From NCBI GenBank assembly GCA_027034965.1, contig JALVWL010000009.1, forward strand, positions 1 to 5,147: a stretch of 5,147 nt of DNA. The letters are read 5' to 3'. Of this stretch, positions 1 through 5,147 are shown piece after piece (the first letter of the stretch is position 1; every line of letters begins with the position of its first letter). The notes below the pieces were generated by a model, which was not told the origin of the DNA, ran no database searches, and saw only the letters and a list, made by a program, of their open reading frames with translations. The stretch is from Candidatus Omnitrophota bacterium. GTDB taxonomy: Bacteria; Omnitrophota; Gorgyraeia; S143-82. The translations under genes and the position numbers were made by a program.

Positions 1-6
1 TTTCAT
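1..6 (-). CDS. 5' end of a divergent gene (first two codons only)
   Basis: On the minus strand the left edge reads ATG AAA (Met-Lys), and the gene then leaves the window. The start is supported by a full AAGGAGG Shine-Dalgarno sequence (18 down to 12) with a 5-nt gap to the ATG. A TATAAT -10 box lies about 30 nt further upstream. The product cannot be named from two codons. The gene is divergent from the pilin operon and has its own promoter, so the two need not be functionally linked. Confidence 0.6.
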
Positions 7-11
7 AGCTC

Positions 12-18
12 CCTCCTT
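12..18 (-). promoter_or_regulatory. Shine-Dalgarno site of the divergent gene
   Basis: The minus strand reads AAGGAGG, a perfect complement to the 16S rRNA tail, 5 nt before the ATG at 6-4. It is the main reason to regard the edge ATG as a real start. Confidence 0.65.
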
Positions 19-34
19 CCTTTTGTGATAGGCT

Positions 35-63
35 ATTATAACAAATTACTGCCTATCTCTTAA
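35..63 (-). promoter_or_regulatory. Sigma-70-type promoter for the divergent gene
   Basis: On the minus strand a consensus -10 box TATAAT (40-35) is preceded, after a 17-nt spacer, by TTAAGA (63-58), which matches 4 of 6 bases of TTGACA. Predicted transcription would begin near 27-29, leaving a leader of about 20 nt that contains the Shine-Dalgarno site. The geometry is textbook, but no start site has been measured. Confidence 0.55.
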
Positions 64-74
64 CGGGGAGCAGT

Positions 75-102
75 ATAAACCACAACTCAAAAGTAAAAAC
101 TG
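75..102. repeat. Left arm of upstream heptanucleotide repeat element
   Basis: The stretch divides into four 7-nt units of A-rich type, for example ACAACTC at 82 and AAAAGTA at 89. Bases 77-90 are identical over 14 nt to 4954-4967 in the other flank. Bases 86-98 are the exact reverse complement of 5105-5117, and complement 233-245 with one mismatch. It therefore pairs with the right arm at 209-260 and belongs to the same family as the element at 4924-5125. Confidence 0.6.
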
Positions 103-208
103 ATTTTAGTTTACACAGGAGAGATGGATTTACAGGGAGTAAGGCGTTGCGCAGGAACTGAGGGCTTGGCCGATAATAAAGGGGTAAGGGGAAAAGAGAG
201 AAAATAAA
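103..208. other. Interior of upstream repeat element; no gene recognised
   Basis: This stretch separates the two arms. It is purine-rich towards the right end, with a small 7-nt duplication (AAGGGGT then AAGGGGA at 179-192). There is no credible ORF, tRNA or riboswitch core. Unlike the interior of the downstream element, it shows no obvious self-complementarity, and the two interiors do not look related. The following stretch 261-324 also holds nothing recognisable apart from a short hairpin (TGGTT at 283-287, AACCA at 292-296). Confidence 0.4.
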
Positions 209-260
209 AAGATTTAAGTTTTAAGCTGTAGATTTGACTTTTGAGATTTTAGATTTGGGT
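209..260. repeat. Right arm of upstream heptanucleotide repeat element
   Basis: From 213 the sequence runs as T-rich 7-nt units, for example TTTTAAG (219), TTTGACT (233), TTTGAGA (240) and TTTTAGA (247). The first unit lacks one base. Bases 209-249 align to 5080-5121 with 38 identities, three substitutions and one single-base gap, and are in the same orientation. The CCACAACT-like pairs in the two arms span about 152 nt here and 147 nt downstream, so the two elements are of similar overall size. Confidence 0.65.
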
Positions 261-324
261 TTTATTTGTATGAAAAAAGAGATGGTTGATTAACCAAGCG
301 ATGGAAGCTAAAGAATTCTAATGC

Positions 325-349
325 ATAATCCGGGATAATCCGGGATTAT
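325..349. promoter_or_regulatory. Operator-like palindrome with tandem half-site
   Basis: Bases 335-349 form a near-perfect dyad (ATAATCC, one central base, GGATTAT). The 10-nt unit ATAATCCGGG occurs twice in tandem at 325 and 335. Further direct GATTATA copies lie at 367 and 409, the last overlapping the -10 box of the operon promoter. The dyad centre sits about 80 nt before the predicted transcription start, a typical position for an activator site. The binding protein is unknown. Confidence 0.4.
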
Positions 350-388
350 ATTCTGGAATGAGTTGCGATTATAGTGGGCTTTCTCTTG

Positions 389-417
389 TTGGCTTTTATG
401 CTGGTATTGATTATACT
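389..417 (+). promoter_or_regulatory. Sigma-70-like promoter of the pilin operon
   Basis: TTGGCT (389-394, 4 of 6 matches to TTGACA) is followed after 17 nt by TATACT (412-417, 5 of 6 matches to TATAAT). The predicted start near 424 gives a very short leader containing the ribosome binding site. The gap between the three downstream genes is too small for further obvious promoters, so this probably drives all three. A sigma-54 alternative is weak here (TGGC is present but the GC of the -12 element is missing). Confidence 0.45.
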
Positions 418-426
418 TTAGTTAGC

Positions 427-434
427 GGGAGGAG
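427..434 (+). promoter_or_regulatory. Ribosome binding site bearing on the start of the first pilin gene
   Basis: GGGAGGAG lies directly before the ATG at 435, leaving only 2 nt after GGAGG, which is too close. GTG at 438 would be 5 nt from GGAGG. ATG at 444 would be 9 nt from AGGAG. The spacing therefore favours a start at 438 or 444 over 435. Confidence 0.5.
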
Positions 435-1163
435 ATGGTGTATATGGAGGCTTGTAAACATGAATTTATTAGGAATAGGAAATTAGTTCATAAGATTAAT
501 TGTCGCGCATTTTCCCTCATTGAGGTAATGATAGGCATGGCCCTGTTAGCGGTGGCGATTGCCAGTAGTTTCCAGTTGTATATCAGCAGCCAGAGGCTTA
601 CTCGCTATATTAACCAGAGGGAGAGGGCCTGGCAGATAGCCGTTCAGGAGATAGAGGGTTTGAGGCGAATGCAGTTCCACCATGTACTGTGGTTATATAC
701 AAGTGGCTTTGATGGCTATGCCTATAGGTTTAAGGGTTATGATAGCGCAGGAAATCCCTTGAAAGGAGAAAATGCTATTGTTGAGGCAAAAGGGGGGCGT
801 ACTCAAAATAGAGTCGAGACGTTGTGTAATAATATGGATCCATACAAAAAAGAGTATTTCGATCCAATGGGGCTTGAAGAGGGTTGGGTACGCGTGTATA
901 TGCGCAAGATAAAGATGACTAGCGGTGCTGAAAGGGATTGGGCGGTTATAGTTAAGGTGATTGTGTACTGGAGGGATGGAGATATCGTCTACGGTGGGGA
1001 TACGAATTTCAATGGCCAGTTGGATTGGAGTGAGAATAGGAGGGCTTATAATAGGGGTAAGGTATGGGAATACTGGCTGGAGGATTGGTATGGCTACAAT
1101 AACTGGAATAAGATACTAAAGGCACCTGTGGAGATAGAGACGGTCCTGGCCCCTGTACTTTAA
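435..1163 (+). CDS. PilV/GspI-like minor prepilin with EF-hand-like loop
   Basis: A minor type IV pilin or pseudopilin, inserted in the inner membrane and expected to be processed by prepilin peptidase. Numbering is from ATG 435, but GTG 438 or ATG 444 have better ribosome-site spacing. A basic leader (residues about 4-25) precedes AFSLIEV (25-31) and a hydrophobic helix to about 50. Glu30 is the conserved +5 glutamate, and the -1 residue is Ala rather than Gly. The globular part is long for this family (GspI proteins are usually near 120-130 aa). It holds an EF-hand-like loop, D189 to E200 (DTNFNGQLDWSE), followed by a Trp/Tyr cluster at 211-224. The stop overlaps the ribosome site of the next gene, which starts 11 nt on. 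I am confident of the prepilin class. The PilV/GspI assignment rests on the N-terminus and gene order. Confidence 0.85.
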   Translation: MVYMEACKHEFIRNRKLVHKINCRAFSLIEVMIGMALLAVAIASSFQLYISSQRLTRYINQRERAWQIAVQEIEGLRRMQFHHVLWLYTSGFDGYAYRFKGYDSAGNPLKGENAIVEAKGGRTQNRVETLCNNMDPYKKEYFDPMGLEEGWVRVYMRKIKMTSGAERDWAVIVKVIVYWRDGDIVYGGDTNFNGQLDWSENRRAYNRGKVWEYWLEDWYGYNNWNKILKAPVEIETVLAPVL

Positions 1164-1174
1164 GAGGATAGATT

Positions 1175-1786
1175 ATGAGGTATAAATTTAGACTTGGAGA
1201 GAGGACAGGTTTAACACTAGTTGAACTTCTCTTATCAGCGACAATTGCAGTGATTATCTCAGGCAGTATAGTTGGGATGGTCTACTTTTTTAGCCATACT
1301 ATGAATTCCCTTACCGAAGAGATGATAGTCTTACATGAAGTAGAGCAGGCAGCAGATAAGGTATATTTTGATATGGTTAGGACTTCTAAAAAGGATCCGT
1401 TGAATACTATATATCATCCTCTTGAAATCACTGGAGATACGGATATTCGATATCAATTATTGACACCTGATCCAGTGACTGGCCAGATCGCTTCTGTAGA
1501 AGATGGTACTAGTTATTGGGGCGATGGAAATGTCTTGGGTAGGTGGATACGAATAACCCTTGATATCAGCGGGAATTTGGTGCGCGAGATATGGAGTGGT
1601 GAGCCTGAAAAGAGCGTTTTGCTAGGCAGAGAGATTTTGGTGCATAATGCTACTTTCTTGGTTAAGGGTCTGGATACGACTGGAAAGTATGAGAAGGATT
1701 ATCTGCCCAGGGTGATACACTTTGAGATTGGTTCAAATGATGTGGATTTTAAAAAGGTGTTTCAGGTAAAATTAAGAGGGCCTTGA
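1175..1786 (+). CDS. PilW/GspJ-like minor prepilin
   Basis: A minor prepilin with a short leader of 12 residues ending in Gly12, the expected prepilin peptidase site. It is followed by LTLVELLLSAT, with Glu17 at mature +5 and a hydrophobic helix to about residue 39. The remaining part (40-203) has the amphipathic helix then beta-strand pattern of PilW/GspJ proteins, and 203 aa is a normal length for them. The end (about 150-200) resembles the family's last strands, with alternating hydrophobic residues around LVHNATFLVKG and VIHFEIG. No cysteine is present. ATG 1175 has GAGG 7 nt upstream. In GspI-J-K systems GspJ sits between I and K in the tip complex, and the gene lies in the matching place here, 22 nt before the large third gene. 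The precise choice between pilus and secretion system is open. Confidence 0.85.
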   Translation: MRYKFRLGERTGLTLVELLLSATIAVIISGSIVGMVYFFSHTMNSLTEEMIVLHEVEQAADKVYFDMVRTSKKDPLNTIYHPLEITGDTDIRYQLLTPDPVTGQIASVEDGTSYWGDGNVLGRWIRITLDISGNLVREIWSGEPEKSVLLGREILVHNATFLVKGLDTTGKYEKDYLPRVIHFEIGSNDVDFKKVFQVKLRGP

Positions 1787-1796
1787 AGCATAATAT

Positions 1797-1802
1797 AGGA
1801 GG
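1797..1802 (+). promoter_or_regulatory. Ribosome binding site fixing a GTG start
   Basis: AGGAGG lies 6 nt before GTG 1809, a near-ideal arrangement. It decides for the GTG, since the next in-frame Met (residue 33) lies beyond the membrane segment. Confidence 0.75.
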
Positions 1803-1808
1803 TGCATT

Positions 1809-4800
1809 GTGAAGATAATTGAGAATAGAAATGGGCTATTGTTAATCCCCTTTGCCTTGGTCCTGCTGGTTGTGGCGGTCTTTGCAGGGGCTATATTGTT
1901 TCAGATGAATGTATCTCAGAAGAAGTTCACAGATACTGTAGAGTCTGCTGAAGAGGCACTGTATCTGGCTGAGGAGGGCCTTGCCCTGGCCTATGCAGAG
2001 ATGAGAGAACAGGGTTCTGATTGGTTTACGCACGAGATTGGTGTGGATGGTAAATCTTTGGTGCGTTTGCCAGGTCCACATATTCCTAAGATAAAGGGGG
2101 CCAAGATAGATGAAAATGGAGACTATCTTCCGTTAGGTGATGATAGGGTTAGGGTACGTGTTTATAAGGATGAAGACGATACTATCTGGGCAGTCTCTCT
2201 GGCCCAGGTCAAGGGAATTGTAAGGGTTGTCAGGGCCAGTATGGTCTATGGTAGTCTGCTTGAATTTTTCCATTTTTATAATAGAGGGCATACTTTTGGG
2301 AATCTTACCTTTGATGGGAAAGGAGTAGGGGCTATCTATGTCAATGGGGATATAAGATTTGGGGGCCGTACTCGTTTTGTTAATGTCCCACTGTTAAGTA
2401 CAAATTCAGCAGGTAAGATATATGTGGTAACTGATAATAAATATCCCCCTTATGAAGGGGATTATTGGCTTTATAATGCCCAGACTAATTGGCTCTCCAG
2501 GAACGATGCCCAACTAGACGGATTAGGTTATTTCCCGATGCTGAATGATGAGTTTTATCGAGGATATCGTTCTGGCAGATATTATTACAGCCATCTTCCT
2601 GGTGAATCTAGTTTGCGCGGGGATGGGAATCTATGGTGGCCTTCATCCCTTCTTGGCCGGGGGGCAAAACGGGCCTGGGGATACGCTGATTTCCACTTTG
2701 ACCAAAGTGTGATGGGCGATAAATTGGACTTAGGCGGTAATAGTTCTGTGACTGTCAGGACACCGATTCTGATCTTTGGAGATAACAAGAGTGATCCGAT
2801 AAATTACAAGTTTGATATATACAAAGATAAAGATCACGATGAGGTTGGGGCTGGAGAAGGAGAGAAGCCAGTTAGATATGTGCGGCTGTTTAGAAAGGCC
2901 AGAAACGAGGATGGCACTGTAAAGGTAGATGATGAGGGCAACATAATCTGGGAATTTGTTTCTAATCCAGAGAATGCCGAAGTAGCAGAGGTGTTTGATG
3001 GAAAGCATACAACGGATGATACAATTACGATGAAATATATAGATGAAACCGGTAGTGTCAAGACCGCCACAATACCAGTGGATGAAAGCACGAAATACGT
3101 TATCTATAACGAGCCTGTATACGAATACGATCCTGATTTAAAGAAGAATGTGATCGTGGACTATATTCCGCATGAAGTAACATATGATGTAGCGAAGGAA
3201 CGCAAACTCTGGGCGGATATGTTTGGTAAAAGACACTATAACGATATCCCTGAGAAACTGAGGAACTATATTGAAAATGGATATTATAGAGGAGATGCCG
3301 AGTTTCCGGAGTTTGGGTATCCTGAATATGATGGGTTTAATGCCTTAAATACTGGCTTTGGCCCCCATGCCCAGAGGTTTAAGGATTGGATAGAAGGGAA
3401 ATATACGCCAGATGGTGTAGATTTTGAACATGGCAGAAATGGTATTGTTGATCTAACAGGTGTGATAAAAGAGGGTAGTACGGGTGCTGTTACTCTTGAA
3501 CCGGTTGAATTGAGAACTACTATCCCATATCAGGCAAAAGAGGGGGGAATATGGATTGGCTATGAAAGAGGTGCTGATGGAAAACAACATCTCCGCATAT
3601 ATATTAAAGGACATATAGTTTATACCGATGATGGTGAAGGTCTAAATAAGTTGCCTGATTGGTTGAGTGAGGATAGCTTTATTACTGGAAATACGGTTAA
3701 GGGAGAAAGAAGGGTTACAGCATATACAATTGACTTTGAGGCACTAAAGGATAGTATACCCAATATAGATGACGATATAAATGGTGTGATATGGATAGAT
3801 GTAAAACCACCAAGAGAAGATAATTGGTATGATACGGCGGTTAGGATTATTCATGGAGAGAGGATTCCTAGAGATGGTGGAATTACCCTGGCAACGCCCC
3901 AGTCTGTAATGATTCAGGGAGACCTGAACTATCAGTATGGAGAGGAAGAGCAACAATATGAACCGGTAGCGATAGTAACTGATGGCGATATCTATGTCCT
4001 CTCAAAGGATTTCAAGGCACCTGAATATGTGCCTGCCTATGGCGAGCCGATGAAGCCGTACAGGGGTTGGAATAGATACCTGAGTGATTATGTGAAGTCC
4101 AAATTAGGGCTTTCCAGGAATGCCAGCTATTGGCCTGATCCAAATAAGGATTCAGAGGAATTGTATAACAAGAAACTGGAGGCCATTAGGGATGCGGTAA
4201 AGGAATTCTATACTGCAAAGATAAGTGAACGGGACAGAAAATATGGTGCCCCTGATGAGGGCTTACTTGAAAACTACCTGGATAAACAATTCGATCCTTC
4301 AAAGGAGAGAGTAGAGGATCTTGAGTCCAAGATAAACTATTATTTTAAACTCTCTCGCAATCCTCTGACTGCAACAAAGGTTCCAGTAGATGTTGATGGG
4401 GATGGCGAGATAGAACCGGGTGAATATGAGTGGCAGACCGATTATGGATTGGTACCAGCTATGGTCGCAGTCAAGGATGATGAGGATAACAGGCAAGTCG
4501 TTATTAATGCGGCTATTGTCAGTGGAGAGTATAGGGGGGATAGGATAAGGTATATAGAGAACTGGTCTTGGTTTGGAGGAGATGATGAATACACCAATCC
4601 TGCCTCTGTGCGCATAGAAGGGATGTTTCCTCATGTTGTATCAAAACAGTATAGGGATTGGACAAGATGGTCGTATGATTATAATAAGACTGTATTTACT
4701 GGTTCTATTAATGCCAATCCTCCCTTGACATATGCGGCGCACGATTATTCCAATGGACTTCCTCCTGGAGACCTGTCTTACGTTGGCCTATCTGCCTATT

Positions 4801-4844
4801 TTGTGGAAAGGGACCCCTATATGTTTAATAAACACCCTTATTAG
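1809..4844 (+). CDS. Very large PilX/GspK-like minor pilin, putative filament tip subunit
   Basis: Starts at GTG 1809. Residues 10-31 form one hydrophobic helix after a short charged leader ending in Gly9. The +5 position is Pro14 rather than Glu, and loss of this Glu is usual for PilX/GspK-type tip subunits. An amphipathic helix with AEEALYLAEEGLAL (47-60) matches the AE-x-G signature after PilX N-termini. From about 150 the protein is beta-rich. A module at 690-735 (TLATPQSVMIQGDLN, then VAIVTDGDIYVLS) and the end (VVINAAIVSG at 897, RYIENW at 914, GLPPGD at 983) recall, from memory, a C-terminal domain common in large PilX-type proteins. Acidic and charged inserts lie at about 335-545 and 740-855. 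D861-E872 is a canonical EF-hand loop (DVDGDGEIEPGE). No cysteine occurs, and Tyr (about 70) and Trp (about 20) are abundant. PilX and GspK are usually 200-330 aa, so most of this is extra. An adhesin or capping role is inferred. Confidence 0.8.
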   Translation: MKIIENRNGLLLIPFALVLLVVAVFAGAILFQMNVSQKKFTDTVESAEEALYLAEEGLALAYAEMREQGSDWFTHEIGVDGKSLVRLPGPHIPKIKGAKIDENGDYLPLGDDRVRVRVYKDEDDTIWAVSLAQVKGIVRVVRASMVYGSLLEFFHFYNRGHTFGNLTFDGKGVGAIYVNGDIRFGGRTRFVNVPLLSTNSAGKIYVVTDNKYPPYEGDYWLYNAQTNWLSRNDAQLDGLGYFPMLNDEFYRGYRSGRYYYSHLPGESSLRGDGNLWWPSSLLGRGAKRAWGYADFHFDQSVMGDKLDLGGNSSVTVRTPILIFGDNKSDPINYKFDIYKDKDHDEVGAGEGEKPVRYVRLFRKARNEDGTVKVDDEGNIIWEFVSNPENAEVAEVFDGKHTTDDTITMKYIDETGSVKTATIPVDESTKYVIYNEPVYEYDPDLKKNVIVDYIPHEVTYDVAKERKLWADMFGKRHYNDIPEKLRNYIENGYYRGDAEFPEFGYPEYDGFNALNTGFGPHAQRFKDWIEGKYTPDGVDFEHGRNGIVDLTGVIKEGSTGAVTLEPVELRTTIPYQAKEGGIWIGYERGADGKQHLRIYIKGHIVYTDDGEGLNKLPDWLSEDSFITGNTVKGERRVTAYTIDFEALKDSIPNIDDDINGVIWIDVKPPREDNWYDTAVRIIHGERIPRDGGITLATPQSVMIQGDLNYQYGEEEQQYEPVAIVTDGDIYVLSKDFKAPEYVPAYGEPMKPYRGWNRYLSDYVKSKLGLSRNASYWPDPNKDSEELYNKKLEAIRDAVKEFYTAKISERDRKYGAPDEGLLENYLDKQFDPSKERVEDLESKINYYFKLSRNPLTATKVPVDVDGDGEIEPGEYEWQTDYGLVPAMVAVKDDEDNRQVVINAAIVSGEYRGDRIRYIENWSWFGGDDEYTNPASVRIEGMFPHVVSKQYRDWTRWSYDYNKTVFTGSINANPPLTYAAHDYSNGLPPGDLSYVGLSAYFVERDPYMFNKHPY

Positions 4845-4865
4845 ACTATAATTGAAAAATGAGTA

Positions 4866-4913
4866 TTGACAACAGATGCAAGTCTTTGCTACCCTTTATA
4901 GGCTTGGTATACT
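4866..4913 (+). promoter_or_regulatory. Weak promoter-like sequences after the operon
   Basis: A perfect TTGACA (4866-4871) has no good -10 box at 16-18 nt. Separately, TTGCTA (4886-4891) is followed after 16 nt by TATACT (4908-4913). No convincing gene begins downstream within the window, so a promoter would have to serve a gene beyond the right edge or transcribe the repeat element itself. No rho-independent terminator is visible between 4845 and 4923. Confidence 0.2.
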
Positions 4914-4923
4914 TATTTATAAT

Positions 4924-5125
4924 ATTAACTAAAAACTAAAAACGCAAAATTAAAAACCACAACTCAAGTTTTGAGAATGGAGGAGGAAGAAGGAAGCATG
5001 AAGGATTTTTATTTACTGAGATATGTTTCATTCTTAATAAAAAATTTCCTTCATTCTCCATGCTCCATTCTTCATTCTTAAGATTTTAAGTTTTAAGTTG
5101 TGGATTTTACTTTTGAGATTTGAGT
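4924..5125. repeat. Inverted, heptanucleotide-periodic intergenic repeat element
   Basis: About 202 nt read almost entirely as in-phase 7-nt units. The left arm (4924-5007) begins with A-rich units (AAAAACT at 4931, ACAACTC at 4959) and passes into purine-rich ones (GAGAATG at 4973, AAGCATG at 4994). A centre of about 41 nt (5008-5048) follows. The right arm (5049-5125, 11 units) starts with CTTCATT (5049, 5070) and CTCCATT (5063), then TTTTAAG (5084, 5091), TTTTACT (5105) and TTTGAGA (5112). The arms are imperfect reverse complements: CCACAACT (4957) pairs with AGTTGTGG (5096), and ATGAAGGA (4998) with TCCTTCAT (5047). Transcribed, it could fold into a long imperfect stem. It shares outer parts with the element at 75-260. 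No transposase or obvious target duplication is seen, and its function is unknown. Confidence 0.75.
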
Positions 5126-5147
5126 TATCTAAAATGAATACATAATC

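Noticed and set aside
103..208. Possible cyclic di-GMP riboswitch ahead of the pilin genes.
   Set aside because: Neither strand shows the conserved core motifs of the class I aptamer, and no convincing set of stems could be drawn.
270..293. Short + strand reading frame MKKEMVD as a leader peptide.
   Set aside because: It has only seven codons, no ribosome site and no attenuator-like hairpins after it.
353..368. Possible sigma-54 promoter (GG at 355 and GC at 365), of interest because some pilin genes use sigma-54.
   Set aside because: Only 8 nt separate GG and GC, where 10 are needed. A second candidate at 390-405 has TGGC but lacks the GC of the -12 element.
1842..4634. Several minus-strand open frames of 67-111 codons inside the large gene.
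   Set aside because: All lie antisense to a continuous 1011-codon gene with family signatures at both ends. Their predicted products lack recognisable motifs, and I saw no convincing ribosome sites for them.
4845..4923. A rho-independent terminator directly after the operon.
   Set aside because: No GC-rich stem followed by a T-run is present. The long repeat stem downstream is AT-rich and lacks the terminal T-run, so termination here is unproven.
4998..5081. A 27-codon ORF on the + strand preceded by GGAGGAGGAAGAAGGAAG, which looks like a ribosome site.
   Set aside because: The purine-rich 'ribosome site', the ATG and the end of the ORF are all heptad units of the inverted repeat (AAGCATG, CTTCATT and so on). 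Coding is therefore better explained as a by-product of the repeat.

Overview
The window holds one compact three-gene operon on the + strand (435-4844) for minor components of a type IV pilus or type II secretion-like filament. AT-rich intergenic DNA rich in repeats lies on both sides. All three products start with a class III-type prepilin hydrophobic segment: a PilV/GspI-like protein (242 aa), a PilW/GspJ-like protein (203 aa) and a very long PilX/GspK-like protein (1011 aa). Order, spacing (11 and 22 nt) and relative features recall the gspI-gspJ-gspK group, whose products form the tip complex of the pseudopilus. My inference is that this operon makes a priming/tip complex capped by an unusually large surface-exposed subunit. 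PilV-like and PilX-like proteins each carry a 12-residue EF-hand-like loop, so calcium may stabilise the tip. The mature proteins are almost free of cysteine and rich in Tyr and Trp.

Left flank (1-434): the first two codons of a divergent minus-strand gene, its Shine-Dalgarno site and a good sigma-70-type promoter occupy 1-63. A heptanucleotide-repeat element spans about 75-260. An operator-like palindrome with a tandem half (325-349) and a cluster of GATTAT half-sites lead into a sigma-70-like promoter (389-417) for the operon.

Right flank (4845-5147): no gene was recognised. A weak promoter-like pair is followed by a striking element of about 200 nt (4924-5125) made almost wholly of degenerate 7-nt units in two inverted arms. 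Its outer parts match the left-flank element closely (38 of 41 bases in one arm, a 14-nt exact match in the other), but the interiors differ. The pilin operon is therefore bracketed by two same-orientation copies of one intergenic repeat family.

Organism: a bacterium with Shine-Dalgarno initiation, standard stops (TAA, TGA and TAG once each), frequent AGA/AGG and ATA codons, and a filament system typical of Gram-negative-type envelopes. The protein style and repeat-rich spacers make me think of uncultured lineages such as Omnitrophota, but this is an impression and not a demonstrated placement.
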